Origin: Hyposmocoma kahamanoa | Lineage: Eukaryota; Arthropoda; Insecta; Lepidoptera; Cosmopterigidae | Direction of reading: 5' to 3' | Assembly: GCF_003589595.1 (NCBI RefSeq) | Contig: NW_020653391.1 | Span: 4,303,579 to 4,367,578, forward strand | DNA length: 64,000 nucleotides | Part shown: one piece after another, positions 20,953 to 32,878 of the stretch | How positions within the stretch are numbered: the first letter of the stretch is position 1 | Layout of the letters: each line of letters opens with the position of its first letter | Translations under genes and position numbers: made by a program | Notes under the pieces: generated by a model | What the model saw: the letters and a program-made list of their open reading frames with translations, nothing else | Database searches by the model: none | Told to the model about the DNA's origin: nothing

Positions 20953-20984
20953 TATATACTTTATTCAAAGTTTACAGCCACAAT

Positions 20985-21240
20985 TTTACTCGAGGGGCCT
21001 ATGGGTTATGCTGTTAGGACTATCAAGATGGTACAGTGCATCAGGCATGCTCTCAGAGGCGCAAGTAGACGGTTTCCAAGCAATAATGCGGAAGAGAATA
21101 TTATCGCTTATGACTCATGTCAGAACTAGCCATAACAGCATCCTAAAAATGGTTGCAGGCAGTTTTAATTGTCCAATTTTAAAGTACTGTGTTGGGCTAA
21201 TCAATTCTGTTTTATATATATTAAATAAATATTATGTTTT
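20985..21240 (+). pseudogene. LINE-L C-terminal end, copy 2
   Basis: Within the frame 20942-21250 the part RWYSASGMLSEAQVDGFQA, IMRKRILSLMTHVRTSHNS, ILKMV is uninterrupted. It parallels RCSASGMFAVNRVDDFFA at 38.7 kb. This is the extreme C-terminal part of a non-LTR polyprotein downstream of the reverse transcriptase. Only about 60-70 residues remain and everything upstream is lost. A short AT-rich UTR leads straight into Rep-A. Confidence 0.7.
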
Positions 21241-21507
21241 TTTTATATAATATCAAGTGACGGGACGAACAAGTCGTGCCTGATGGTAAGCTACACGCCA
21301 GTCCATAACAGTTGCAATGCCACTCAGAGCTTTAAATCACAATGATCTGAGGGGCACTACCACTGCTCCCGTCACCCTAAGACACAAGTTGACAAGTTCC
21401 ATGTGCGTGTAATTTCACCAGCACCTTTACCCTTCAAAACCGGAACACAGTAATGCTGACATGACTGCTAGGCGGCAAAGTTAGGTAACAAGAAGCTCTA
21501 ATGCTAC
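21241..21507 (-). mobile_element. Rep-A, near full length
   Basis: T-rich left edge, tatcaagtgacgggacgaac, complete middle, then a deletion near the 5' end (gcaaagttaggtaacaagaa) before gctctaatgctact. Confidence 0.85.
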
Positions 21508-22136
21508 TTCTGTATACTAACCTATTCTAAGGGAAAACGTTACTAGCAGATTATATGGGTCTGAAATAAATCATTATATTCTATTGCATTCTATTTTATT
21601 AGTCACGAACATTACAATATTTTTCAGTGATAGTAACAAAGCTTAGTTAACAAACTGGTATGTCTCGAAAAAAATCAACCATCCGGACCGTAACTTGTGG
21701 ATAACATTGTTAAGTAACTGTTACGGGACACCGCCAAAGAAAGTGAATAACTGTATAATCGCTACACTTAGTTCATCTCCGTTACGTCACTGTTAATTAC
21801 AGCACGTGCTTCTAATTCTTTTTATGATAAAATGTGCGATATTATATTCAAACGTTTTGCACATAGGTCGCTTTTCCTTTTTCGCCTTGTTGAACATTAA
21901 TTTCTAACTATAAACTTACTTATAAATTATTTTAATTGGTAAGAAAAAAAAACAATGGAAGTATTTTAAGCCTCGATTACTATCAGAATCGATGTCGCCA
22001 AAACTCGCATATTTTTAATTTAAAACACTACAAAATCTTGATATTGAATGATCGTAGTTTCAAATTTAAAAAGAAATAACAAATTCTGGGTTGTTAATAT
22101 AATTTAAACCTTCCCCTGTTCATTTGAATTACGATT

Positions 22137-22347
22137 TTGAAGGGTAAGGGTGCTGGTGAAATTAAAGGCAATGGTTGACTGGTAGAGAAATTTGTAATAT
22201 TGAAATAAAAAATAAATGGGATTGTCCACTTATGTCTCAGAGTGACGGGCCTGTGGAACGCCCCTCAGATCTTTGCGATTTAAAGATCTGAGTGGCACTG
22301 CCACTGTTATGGATAGGCGTGTGTCGTCACTTGGTATCATAAAAAAG
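22137..22347 (+). mobile_element. Rep-A, 5'-truncated, with A-rich 3' end
   Basis: From ttgaagggtaagggtgctgg to acttggtatcataaaaaa. An unrelated 45-bp AT-rich stretch interrupts it near 22170-22215. Confidence 0.75.
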
Positions 22348-23039
22348 TCCAAACAAAAATTATAAACTGCTTGAATGTTTTAATACAGCAGCCTTCTTTG
22401 TTACTAACTTTATTTCATCAATGGTATTTAATTTTCTATTAAACGATTCATAAGCTAAGGTCAGTTTGGAAATAATAATGAAGACCGTATTGCAAAATTT
22501 TACTAATCAATATAGGGTGTTATTAAACGTAAGTCTGGAATTTCAAAAGACGAGTTAACCCATTTAACTTTTGTTAAGTAATCCATATCTGATTCGCCAT
22601 TTATTCTCACACAGAACACAGAAGACAATGCTGAATTAAGAAGTCCAGAGATTCGATTCCCAGCTGGACTACAATAATTTTACGAAAAGATAAATTTACG
22701 TACGTAATTATACTTTCTGCCCTTTTTCCCATCAGAGTACGCAAGGAGCTACAGCCTTAAATCCGTCTCATCAACACGCATAAATGTTCACATACATCCA
22801 CGTTCGTTAAGGTTCCTCTTAACTTGGCCTTTCTTTAGAACGTCCTAAATTGGGTTCATGACCAAATTGAGGAAATGTAATGATATCGCCTTGATTAACC
22901 CTTACCAACTTACCCGCTCCCTCTAGACTTTTAAATCTGTTTTCAATCTTCTTTCATTCATTTTCTCGATATACTTTGCTATTAGTATTATTTGTGGCAT
23001 TGTAGTATTCAGATTTAGTCTGTTAGTTTATTGCCATTA

Positions 23040-23105
23040 GTTTTATAGCTGTTAATCTTTTGTTATTTGGTTTTAAGCTGATGGTCTTGTAGCCAAAGCT
23101 CTACA
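23040..23105 (+). mobile_element. Possible LINE 3' end
   Basis: taagctgatggtcttgtagc, caaagctctacaaaaatg resembles the end of the element at 50.40 kb (aggctgatggccttgtcaaa). Short and diverged. Confidence 0.35.
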
Positions 23106-23683
23106 AAAATGAAAAATACGACAATCAGAGTTTACAATAGTCAATTTACTGCTTCGCTTGTATATAAATTTAGCTTTACCTGGCAAAGACTCGCAGTCGC
23201 CTGTCAGGGAAAGTTTTGAGTAATATGAAGGTAGAGGCGTTTCATGAAATTTAATATGTACTTTTTTAACACCCTATATATAAACATCAGAGTGCTTTGT
23301 TGTAAAATATAAAGTTAAAACAAATAGTTGTAGTGGTTGTAAAGATTTCTTTATAATTTGTCTGTAATTAATTGTTTAACCTTTCACGGAACTTGTCAAT
23401 TATATGCAAAAATTACTTTCAAAGTCAGCATTACATTATGATTTAGGTTGGCCAAAATATTTCGTAAAATTTAAATAAACATGTTGAAATTCATCTAGGT
23501 AATGGACTTAACTGGATAACTGACCGTGGACCTCGATGTTAAGTCTTGTAAAACATTAAAAAAACGGTTAAATGCTTTTTAATCATAATTTATCACTAAT
23601 TAAGATGTGACGATTTGATATTTCTAACACGTTCAAAAAAAGACAGACATCTTTAAACCAAGCGTTGAGGTTACGGCACATAT

Positions 23684-23795
23684 AGTAGAGCTCCGTGTGA
23701 AAGAGTTCGTCTAGGGAAGAACTGCCACCTGACATATTTCTGCCGCCAAGCAGTAATGTGAGCATAACTGCGTTCCGGTTTCAAAGGGTAAGGTT
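23684..23795 (+). mobile_element. Rep-A 5' part
   Basis: From tagtagagctccgtgtgaaa to ccggtttcaaagggtaagg. The 3' two thirds are missing, so not every loss is 5' truncation. Confidence 0.8.
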
Positions 23796-24520
23796 GTGTC
23801 TTGTATGAAGGCTCATAGTTAATTATAATTATTTTTAAGAACTATACGACTGAGTAACTATAGTCGATCCTTCTTGTCTTATGTTGTCGCTTTATTGAGT
23901 TAAAGCAGTATAAAATCTGTTTTACCCGTCTAAATTCACGTTTAAACGAAACGCGTAGATGTTGTCCCGTACCGGGAGCGTGCCACATACTAGGCTGTTA
24001 CTGTCATCCCGGAGCGAGAATTAGCCTGACAATCGGAATTGTGAAAAATGACGGCGCCAGACGAGAGCTAACAGGGAAATATGGCAAGATATCGCGAGGC
24101 AAGCCGCAACAAAACTTAAGAAACGTACCCCGTACTGACCACAACCGCTCTGTCAAGAGTGCAAGGAAGAAGAAGAAGAATAGGACATCAAGGTGCAAAT
24201 TAGCTTAATAAAACATACATTACTGTTCCGTCTTATCATAGAAATAAAACAATGAAAAAGAAAAGAATAATTAATTATATTATATTACATATTACGTAAT
24301 TTTTTTTTTCATTCCTACTTGTGACCGTAAATGGTTCAATTACGTAGGCAGAGAAAAATACAGAAGCACGTTTAAAATCGATTTCGGACGTGATTGTTGA
24401 ACAATTTAAACTTGAAATAGTGACAAATGGTAACAATACAAAAGACAGCAATAACATTTAACAGGTGACGCTCGGCAATAACGACCTGAACAATAAAATT
24501 AAATTCTCACTACGTAAGAG

Positions 24521-24605
24521 CGGTGGTAACTCAGTGGGAGAACGGTTGTTTCTTAATACAGAGGTCGATAGTCCGAATCCCGATGGCGGCATGTACCTAT
24601 CATTT
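24521..24605 (+). mobile_element. tRNA-like SINE head (another family)
   Basis: A-box-like ggtggtaactcagtgggaga and B-box-like tagtccgaatcccg. A GC-poor body follows (tttgtcgtcctgattaga). The arms do not pair as a functional tRNA. Confidence 0.5.
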
Positions 24606-24737
24606 GTAGCCTTTGTCGTCCTGATTAGATCTCTTTAGCTTGTTGTGTTTGTATAGTGTAACTATATACTTTACATATAATCACTCGTACCCAGTAAATA
24701 ATAGGATTTAAATTAGATAACGATGCTTGTTTTGTTG

Positions 24738-24895
24738 ACGTGTCCTAGCAAACCCTACCAGACGCTATGCCAACTAAGCCATGGAATGAACCAGCGGACC
24801 TCACGAATTCTTCTATACGCTTGCTGTCGGATCTTTGTATTTGTCGGATCTTTGTATTTTGTATTTTAACGACTTTTTTAGCCTATTTTAGAATA
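24738..24895 (-). mobile_element. SINE-2, 5' half
   Basis: Reversed A-box region gctatgccaactaagccatg, then gcggacctcacgaattcttc, and a duplicated gtcggatctttgtatttt. Lacks the B box and 3' half. Confidence 0.75.
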
Positions 24896-25271
24896 TCATG
24901 ATGGTGAAACTTAAAGCACTTTGTATTATGGAACTATTTTCAAAATTTCCGAAAGAACGACGCCGACGGTATCACAAAAGAGGAACGCCTGGTGGCAAGC
25001 TTAGGATGTTGGTGAAATTACAAAACCGATACAGATATTTGTTTTTTTATACTGTTTCTTACGAAGATGGATGGATAATGAAAATCGAACTCCAAATTAA
25101 TTTGAATTGTACTCTTCAGTTCTACAGTTATTAAAATTATTAAAAAGTAAAAAATTATATTATTTGCCGTTTCACACATTTTGAAAAGCAGAGATAATAG
25201 AATGACAGGAGCCGGCGCGGGCGTCGCAAACCACAGAGTAGCGGCCGCTAATGATGCGCCGTAACACTTAC

Positions 25272-25318
25272 AAACCGACGGTTTGTTTAAAAAATGAATA
25301 TATGCGATTTAGAAAAAT
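25272..25318. mobile_element. Foldback B scrap
   Basis: aaccgacggtttgttt and atatatgcgattta are pieces of the B arms. Confidence 0.5.
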
Positions 25319-25326
25319 AAGTGTTT

Positions 25327-25830
25327 AAAAAATCGACATGAAAAGTTTGTGGAATATTTGCCAAGTTTTATTGAAATCGGTTAACGGAAATTGGGTGAAA
25401 TTTAATAAACGGGATTCGTCCCCTAATTTGGCTCTTTTATAGGTGGAATATTTTCTTCAAATTTGATTTGGACCACTACTAAGACACTCCCTTTACAACA
25501 AAAACATAATCATCGAAATCGGTTCACAAATAACGCACACACACACTCAACATAGCCCCGCACTAGAAAAACCCTGAGTCGCGGGTGCCATGGGCACACA
25601 CATAGACAACCACAAATTACGCCCAAACTCGCGAGAGAAGAGCAATAATGTAGGCCATACAAATAGTTCTCCCGGCCCGGGAATCGAACCTGGGACCTCT
25701 GCGTGGCAGTCCGGCGTGGTAACCGTTCGGCCACAGAGGCAATTATCTATGTCGGAGTAATCGCGTAACATACACACAAAAAAATACAGTCAATTTGAAA
25801 ACTTCCTCCGTTTTTGAAATCGTTTAAAAA
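25327..25830 (-). mobile_element. Rep-G interrupted by SINE-1
   Basis: Minus-strand Rep-G: left piece 25327-25526 (gacatgaaaagtttgtgg, aggtggaatattttcttc), right piece from 25743 (tcggagtaatcgcgtaaca, tacagtcaatttgaaaac, gtttttgaaatcg). SINE-1 lies in between. Confidence 0.65.
25527..25742 (-). mobile_element. SINE-1, full length, well preserved, inside Rep-G
   Basis: Complete reversed body, B box gggaatcgaacctggg, A box ggtaaccgttcggccacaga. It is among the closest to consensus in the window, which suggests a relatively young insertion. There is no long TTA tail; aacgcacacaca stands at the 3' edge. Confidence 0.88.
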
Positions 25831-26062
25831 TACTTTCAATTCCATCATATTTAGTTATTTCTGCCAATGGCAGTTTGAAGAAACAATAACATTAACAAGA
25901 CTTGTCTAGGAGACTTGGCACAAGCTAGGTAAAACCAGTAGCTATTATGAATCACTAGGCTTGCTCCACGGACATAACAGGAAAATTGTATGTAAATAAC
26001 ATTCATAACTTAGCAAGCTATTATGTATTGAAAATGTTTAAAGAGTAAAGTCAAATGATAAA

Positions 26063-26268
26063 AGTGCATCAGCACCTTTACTTACCTTTCAAAACCGGAA
26101 AGCAATAATGCTCACGCATCGAGTATGTAACCAGAAATGGAGACAAAAAAAGGGCCATCCATCCCTGGCAATTTATTAAGCAAATAAGGGCCCCTTATAT
26201 CACTTTCAACTCTCATTTCCGCTGAAATCACAAATTAGAAAACAATAGTACAGCGCAACTGACCTGTG
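26063..26268. mobile_element. Rep-A scrap joined to a mariner-neighbour repeat
   Basis: 26063-26098 is Rep-A (gcacctttacttacctttca to aataatgctcac). It switches at cgcatcgagtatgtaaccag, the word found at the left edge of the mariner relic at 54.04 kb. 26148-26266 is the inverse of 54410-54530 (catccatccctggcaa, cttatatcactttcaactct, acagcgcaactgacc). Confidence 0.55.
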
Positions 26269-27147
26269 TGTACGTCTCTGTATATTTCAAAAATAGAATA
26301 TTTTAGAAGTTATTGTAATAAAGATATCTCCAATATGGGGGTTGTTCCATTCGGTGGTGGTTTGCCGTCCCCTACTGTACCGACTTAGGCACAAAGAAAG
26401 AACACTGCCACTGTTATGTATAGCCTATTATGAAAATCAACGGTTGACTATACGCTCTAGCGAACCTGAAGTGATATTTTAGATTGCAATGCGTTGCAAA
26501 ATTTCTTTGTGCACATCTGTCAAGTCCACGCGGGCCGGCTGGTGTGGCAAGTCGAACATTCAAACGCCATTAGTTATAAATCGATTTGTGATTTCTATTT
26601 AGATGTCGTTAACAGTAAAAGCAACTGTCCTGTGTGGATTTAAAGTTTAGATAAAATTGATTAATCGAACTTTGTTAAGGTTGCCTTTTTGTTTGTTTTG
26701 TTTTTCGTCGTTTGTATTTTTGCAATTGTTAAGTAATCTATATTATATGGGCTTATCCCGTTTGTACTCATTAAATGCGTTAGGGGTTATAATTTTGAAG
26801 CCTTTGTCTGTGCATCCGTCATAGCCCGTGGCATCATGACCATCTTCAACACCGCCACCATAATCATCATCGGGCTATCGCAGTCCACAAACTATCAGTG
26901 AATTGAATTTGGACCTTAAGTATCAGACTTGACGTGTTATTAACCCTGTCCTCATAAATGATAAAAGTTTTTAATAAATATTTTTCTGTATAATCTTTTA
27001 TAGCTTAGGTACTATAAAGTGTAATAAATTTTAGAATTGACCCTCTGTTAAGGCTTATTGGAGTCAAAATCAAAGTTTATTAATTTATTGCTCACATGCG
27101 AAGTATTCTGGCTCCATACTGTTTGATGATATGTAGTTTTTGTAGTT

Positions 27148-27432
27148 TAGTAGCACTAGAGCTCCTTGTGAAACAGTTCGTCCTGGGAAATACTGCCACC
27201 TTACATATTACTGCCGCCAAGCAGTAATGTTAGCATTACTGTATTCCGGTTTTGAAGGGTAAGGGTACTATAAATAAGGGTACTATAAGGGTAAGGGTAA
27301 CTTATGTCTCAGGGTGACAGGCGGAGTGGCAGTGCCCCACAGATCTTTGCGATTTAAAGCTCTAAGTGGCACTGCAACTGTTATGGACAGGCGTGTAGCT
27401 CACCATCAGGGGCATAACTTTTTCGTCCTATC
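27148..27432 (+). mobile_element. Rep-A with a short tandem repeat inside
   Basis: Nearly full length, from tagtagcactagagctcctt to tttttcgtcctatcctg. The middle has a local expansion, gggtaagggtactataaata then agggtactataagggtaa, replacing the segment around the ggcacatgggacttg block. Confidence 0.8.
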
Positions 27433-27654
27433 CTGTGTGTGAAGTTTTGGTAATACATAAATAAAAAAATAATAAAAAATTATATCCGAATCCATAATTT
27501 GTCTTCGTAAAGTGCTAAAATACGTGTTTACAAAGTTATTGCGGTTTTTTTAATCCACAACATTTTAAATATGGTTATTGTGACGATGTAACTCTTATGC
27601 ATGTTTTTTGATACATTCGCAATTACGTAATACATAAATAATTACAACTTTTTT

Positions 27655-27845
27655 ATAAAAAAAAACCGATCTCAAATGTTTGTGGAATTACATCCATTTG
27701 TCTAGCTTTATTTAAATCGGCTAACGGAAAGTGGGTGAAACCCAATAAATCAGATTCATACCCTATTTTGCTACCCTTAGAGGTGGAATATTTCTTTCAA
27801 ATTTAAATGAAATCACTACTGATACAATCTTTCCTTTTCTTTGTG
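27655..27845 (-). mobile_element. Rep-G fragment
   Basis: aaaccgatctcaaatgtttg, tgggtgaaacccaataaatc and ctacccttagaggtggaata, reversed relative to 20.6 kb. Confidence 0.65.
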
Positions 27846-27879
27846 AAGTTCACAGAAAATTACAACCCAAAGCCTCTCA

Positions 27880-28280
27880 TTAATAATAATAATAATAAGA
27901 CATTTATTCATAAGGACATTTACAATAAACAGTAAAGATTTTCGGAAATGTGGACTCTAGTACCAATGAAAAAGATAGAACCTCAGCAATACTGCTGCTT
28001 TTCAGGTTCTACCTTCATATATGAACATCCGCTGCTGACAATAGTCAAACTTCACAAGAATTACATTTTAAATTTATTGGACATGCTTGCGTTGTGGGAC
28101 AGACTTACTGTTATAATTCATGCTATTATTTATTATTTCACATTACGTCTATATCGTGAACTGTTATTCGCAACAATTATCAATACACCATCAACTCCAT
28201 ACAAAAGCCAGCACAAAGAAAAGACAATCACCTCAGCTACCAAGTCAGCGAGTTTTGCAAAACATATATAAACAAATGAG
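27880..28280 (-). mobile_element. Possible LINE 3' end with an unassigned 107-codon ORF on the other strand
   Basis: On the minus strand the sequence ends caatttacatt-like UTR, gaataaatgtc and (TTA)n, the look of a LINE 3' end. On the plus strand 27948-28271 is open for 107 codons from an ATG, with hydrophobic stretches around residues 55-70 but no family I recognise. I take the ORF as incidental. Confidence 0.35.
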
Positions 28281-28491
28281 TTAGTGAGGTTCGGTGAGGT
28301 TACTTCGGCTACGCCTGCGACGAAAGTTGGTCAGATTGTGTAAGAGACCACTTCCGAATCGTGTTGATATGATAACCTTTTGAATTGAGTTTACCTAGTT
28401 AATTTTTAAGAATAAATATTAAAAATAGTAGTTTAGGAAAAGCTTGCATTTGATCCATTTGAACTCTTTTTAGAATTCTCAAATCAAAGTC

Positions 28492-28862
28492 AAAGTCATA
28501 ATCATTTATTCCATAGGTAAAATTTTTACACTTGAACTTGAACTTGAACGTCATTTTCTAAGATACTGCTCGTTCACTGCGCTGACTTCCCTGAGAAGAA
28601 CGAGCAAGAACTTAAATGCTATGGAATACACTTTGAACCATAATTGTGTGGAATGTAGACTCATGTTGTCTTTCCATCCATCTTTTACATAAAGACACAT
28701 ACTCTTTAATTTTGTAATATGGCTTTTCAATTAAAATACTTTTAATGTAAGTTTTAAACTTAGGAAATGATAAACTTAATATATGCCCCGGAAACTTACT
28801 GTAAAAACGTATACAGTTCCCCATAAAAGAGTCGTTTACCTTAGTTAAACGATATCGCAATT
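28492..28862 (-). pseudogene. LINE-D C-terminal tail and 3' UTR, copy 4
   Basis: Minus-strand frame 28860-28612 reads RYRLTKVNDSFMGNCIRFY, then LSFPKFKTYIKSILIEKPYY, KIKEYVSL, and ends SVFHSI stop. It has no internal stop over 82 codons and is the cleanest copy of this tail. The UTR down to the tcaaagtcaaagtc tail at 28492 contains cctgagaagaacgagcaag. It is 5'-truncated like the other copies. Confidence 0.65.
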
Positions 28863-29061
28863 AGTTAATCACAGTTGTTATAATTCTATACCACCCAATA
28901 AACTATTAGATACACTAAAATACATGGTAATAAATAAAAATACAGTGATCCTCTATGCTACGCCTTAAGGCATACCAATTAAGTAAGCAAATGAGTATAA
29001 CGAACGTGAGAATCATATACAACTTATGATTGACACGTTACGAGTGAAAGAGATAACTGTA

Positions 29062-29590
29062 TTTCGTACCCTTGGTAAATAAAGCCACGTGTGATCATGC
29101 GTCTAAAGTGTTTTTATCAAATGTTATAAAAGTCCTAAAAATAATACGAACTATATGAAACAACAGATTTCTCGCAGAAGGCGCTCCGACAAAAAAAAGT
29201 CGTTAAATACCCAAAAAGCAAAGATCTGCAACAAGTAAATAGAAAAATTAGTTCTCTAGTTAGTTGGCATAGGGTCTGGAAAAGTGTTCGATCTTTATAT
29301 TAATATGGGTGGTCAAATCTCGTGACATTCAATAAAAACTTAAAAATTACATGAAACAAATTATGTAGGTGATCATTATCGCTCTTCGACACTTGAAACA
29401 CCATAGGAGCCTATGCCTTGCTGGCCTTTGAGAGCCTTATTGACTCGCTTTTTGAACGATCCGTTGTACTTGATCTTTTATTTAAGCTTAAAAAGTTAAC
29501 GACTAATTTCGTTCGTAGAATCTGTAAACCCCTCACTTGTGAAAAGTTGCAATTTTGCAAATGTGGCCATATTACAACTAGGATGCGATT
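29062..29590 (+). mobile_element. Rep-QR, copy 2, interrupted by SINE-2
   Basis: Left part 29062-29160 (gtacccttggtaaataaagc, aaaataatacgaactatat). Right part from about 29478 (acgactaatttcgttcgtag, gcaattttgcaaatgtggcc). Between them lie a SINE-2 piece and about 130 bp of unassigned sequence. Confidence 0.65.
29160..29345 (+). mobile_element. SINE-2, internally deleted
   Basis: gatttctcgcagaaggcgct, gtcgttaaatacc, gttagttggcatagggtctg (A-box region), then a jump to gttcgatctttatattaata and the tail gtgacattcaataaaaac. The B box is lost. Confidence 0.7.
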
Positions 29591-29835
29591 TTTTTTAATG
29601 CTTTAAAATTGATTTAGGTTACAAATCGGTACCAGTATTTTTTGCAATACAAGTGATAATTCCTCTGTATCGTTATAAAGTATGGTAATTATGAGCAATT
29701 ACAACGTACGCAATGCCTAAATGAATCGCTTTTAATAGATGTTGAATTGTTTACACACGATTAGCAATTTTAATGCTCAGGTTTCTGAGTTTACATCAGG
29801 AACAGAAATAGCTTTTTAACGTGTGCAACCTTCCC

Positions 29836-29995
29836 TATGTCTGCCGCCAATCATGTAAGCATTACCGTGCTTCGGTTTTGAAGGGTGAATGGTGTTAGTG
29901 AAACTACAAACATGCACATGGGACTTGTCAACTTATTATGTCTCATAGTGACGGGCGCAACATGGCCTCTCGGGGATTTTGCGATTTAAGAGTCG
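29836..29995 (+). mobile_element. Rep-A, middle part
   Basis: From atgtctgccgccaatcatg to gcgatttaag, diverged. The 3' third is replaced by Rep-X. Confidence 0.65.
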
Positions 29996-30302
29996 ACATA
30001 ACCTCAAATGGCTTTGATTGATTCCGCATAACAGTGAAAGGGTTGAATCAATCAGTTTGTATACTCATCATTGGATGAGTATACGGTGTGAAAACACAAT
30101 TCCTAAAAATTTTCTCTAACGAAAATGACATGAAATTTTACAAAAAAGCCGCTGTTTTCGATAGGTACTTTACATACGCCAATGTTTTTTTTTATATCAA
30201 CTGAACTAAACAGAACACGTATAGTATATAAATTATAATAAATAAATTCTGAGATAAAGCCAGTGTCCCTGTCTCTCGACCCAAGCAAAATGAACCGTAT
30301 TC
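29996..30302 (+). mobile_element. Rep-X, copy 1
   Basis: Unclassified repeat marked by acctcaaatggctttgattg, gagtatacggtgtgaaaaca, tatatcaactgaactaaa and tctctcgacccaagcaaaat. It carries an aaataaattctgagataaag word near the right side. The other copies are at 38.3-39.3 kb (split) and 48.7-49.05 kb (minus). Confidence 0.65.
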
Positions 30303-30529
30303 GTTCAAATTTGAAAACTGCAATTGTTATGAGTAAGCATGTCGCCATACCACCAGACGAACGGCTTATTCACTCCATTACTTTATATCGTAAACAGAAC
30401 AGTTTTTGCTCACGTGTGTGTGCGTGCATGTTCGATAATTTTTAGTGAGTCTTTTATTATTGGTAAAGAACACGCAATGTCGGAATATCTTATAGTTGTC
30501 TATAGTTGGGTCATAGCCACTTGAAGATC

Positions 30530-30640
30530 TCAGTGGTTCAACGATTTGCACTATGCGCGATCATCCAGCGATGCGGAGGTCCCTGGTTCGATTACCGTCC
30601 CGGTAGAATCGGTTTTGGAAATTAAATAAAATGTTTGTAT
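30530..30640 (+). mobile_element. tRNA-like SINE
   Basis: A-box-like tctcagtggttcaacgattt and a good B box, ctggttcgattaccg, followed by a short body ending ttaaataaaatgtttgtatt. Confidence 0.55.
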
Positions 30641-30709
30641 TCAAAATATTGTTCCTTCTTGTGACCGCTAGGAACGCTGCGTAATTTGCCATACAAAATT
30701 GTGAAGTAA

Positions 30710-31140
30710 TTCAAAACCGGAACCTAGTAATGCTCGTATTTGCTCAATGCTCACATCAACACTGTTTCGCGGCAGAAATACGTAAGGGGGCAGTACTTCC
30801 CTGGACAAACTCTTGCAATAGGAGCTCTACTGCTGTTAAAAATTCCACTGTACTGATAATTGTTAATAACAAAAGTGTTGATTTTAATAATTGTAATTTT
30901 GCTCAGTTACTATAATAATAAATAGATAAAGCCCGTATAAATATACATAATTTCAATAAGAAAGACGACATCCATAATATTAACCAGAGCTAAGTCCAAA
31001 CTCATGGTACCACGATTTCCTTTAACCAAGGTGAACGACTCTTTTATGGGGAACTGTATACGTTTTTACAATAAGATCGGAATCTTAGAAAATCTTAAGA
31101 ATCTTAAGAAGGAAATGATAATCTTCCTAAGTTTAAAACA
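30710..31140 (+). mobile_element. Rep-A joined to LINE-D: second copy of the left-edge block
   Basis: 30710-30836 is Rep-A (minus orientation) with a small internal duplication (atgctcgtatttgctcaatg). 30837-31140 matches 567-860 closely (ctgttaaaaattccactgta, ataagcccgtataaat-like, ccagagctaagtccaaactc) and includes the LINE-D frame RFPLTKVNDSFMGNC. It then departs into a local repeat of atcttaagaatcttaagaa. Confidence 0.75.
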
Positions 31141-32016
31141 AACAGAAATGCTGGCAAAGAACGGGCACTGGTTTATTCTGTTCTACGCATCAAATTGAAA
31201 AGCAGAAAATAGCAACACAATCACAAGAAACGACACTTATGTGCTGAGTTCACAAAGATCCCCTGAGGGAGTTAGGATAAGGGATCGTGGTGGACTCTAC
31301 CCTTATAAAATTCTACACCACGATTTGTAACTCGTATACCATATAGCAAACAACTGTAGACGGCCATCTGTCTATTTGCGGATTTGTTTACCAAGCATTA
31401 AGGAAAATACAAGTAAGCTCAACCGCAGTCTGCCTTCGTAAGACCTTATAATTATTATTTTTATAATAAAATCACAGTGTTTCTCTCAATATTCAACTCC
31501 ATAAAGCTAGAACGCCTTTGATTTCATTCCATTATCTGTTACAGTAATCTAAAATCATATTATTACCGGTTACCTAACCAAAGGGCGGTATACACTTATT
31601 TTTCTAAGCACAACCTTATCAATTATAATCCAATAACACGCAAATGTCAGACGAATGCTTGAGTTTCTCAATTTGCCAAGTGAAACGACAAGTTTGTATT
31701 ATATGTACATTCTAAAACGCTCATAGCAAAAAATTGCGTAATCCGTTGTGAGACCTCGTTTTTGCTGTCACGAAACTCAGTCATACACCAAATTGTGCTT
31801 TAGTACCCAAGTACAAACATTAAGTGCAATTTTTTGACCTAACCATTTAAAATTAGTCATTGTTGTACGAAATAATTATGAGAATCCTGTGATAGTGATA
31901 GCTATATTCTGTGTAATAATCTGTTTACTAGAGTGCATCAACTAAAAACATTTCGAATATTGTTAAATATTTAATACTGCCTTTTGAACCCTGATATAAA
32001 ATTGTTGAATTTAGTG

Positions 32017-32096
32017 TATTTTTAACCGACCTGAAAAAAGGAAAAGGTTCTCAATTCGACTCTATTTTGTTTTATATGGTACGCAATTACTCCGAC
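32017..32096 (+). mobile_element. Rep-G left end
   Basis: ttaaccgacctgaaaaaagg, aaaaggttctcaattcgact and cgcaattactccgac; then it gives way to Rep-A at the shared word catgg. Confidence 0.65.
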
Positions 32097-32270
32097 ATGG
32101 AACATGGAACTTATCAACTTATGTCTTTGGGTGACGAGCGCAGTGGCAGTGCCCCTCAGATCTTTGCGATTTATAGCTCAGAGTGGCACTACAACTATTA
32201 TGGACAGGCGTGTTACTTAACACCAGGTGCATAACTTGTCTGTTCTGTCACTGGATATTATAAAAAAACA
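32097..32270 (+). mobile_element. Rep-A, 5'-truncated, with A-rich 3' end
   Basis: From catggaacatggaacttatc to actggatattataaaaaaac. Confidence 0.75.
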
Positions 32271-32695
32271 CAGTATTACAGTCCGCAACATGGAGAGCAT
32301 CCGAATGGAATTTATAACGTTGAGTTTAAGGATGGTTTTAGCATACTTATCTTACTTTCCTCTAAAAAAAATTACTCAATTAACACCGCAACAAAGTACG
32401 TTGCACTCAACTTAACTAATGAAAGGTATATGGTTATATTACAAATAAGCAAGGACCCAAACAAGATATAAAATACGAAAATTCATATGTTATTCATAAA
32501 AAATGTAAGACTAACATTTTATGAGCCATAAAAAAAACAAGTGGTTGTGATTTTTTTACGCATAAACAATAGTTATAAACATAGACTAGGTATGATAAAA
32601 AAATGTTACAAGACAACAATATCTGAATTTCGTACTTGTTTATTTAGGTATAATATTTTTTAGGCAGGAAGTTATTAGGAAATTTATAATCCGAC
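32271..32695. other. No gene seen
   Basis: AT-rich interval between Rep-A and a SINE head. Nothing recognisable. Confidence 0.45.
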
Positions 32696-32830
32696 AACCC
32701 CTACCGCCCAGCGGTTAGTGCTGTGGGCACTGGAAGAGGAGGACCCGGATTCCGGTAGGACCTATTTGATAAACGAACTTTTTTGTATTGAATCTGTTTC
32801 GACTGTTCTGATATTGCACCCCAGGTAAAT
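32696..32830 (+). mobile_element. tRNA-like SINE
   Basis: Head ccgcccagcggttagtgctg with B-box-like cccggattccggtag; body ttttgtattgaatctgtttc. Confidence 0.5.
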
Positions 32831-32878
32831 TCTTTACTCTAGTACTCATGCTACAGCGAATTCCCTGTTTTCAGATCA

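Noticed and set aside
27948..28271. 107-codon ORF as a host gene
   Set aside because: It adjoins what looks like a reversed LINE 3' end, lacks a family and has no splice context; kept only as an unassigned frame.
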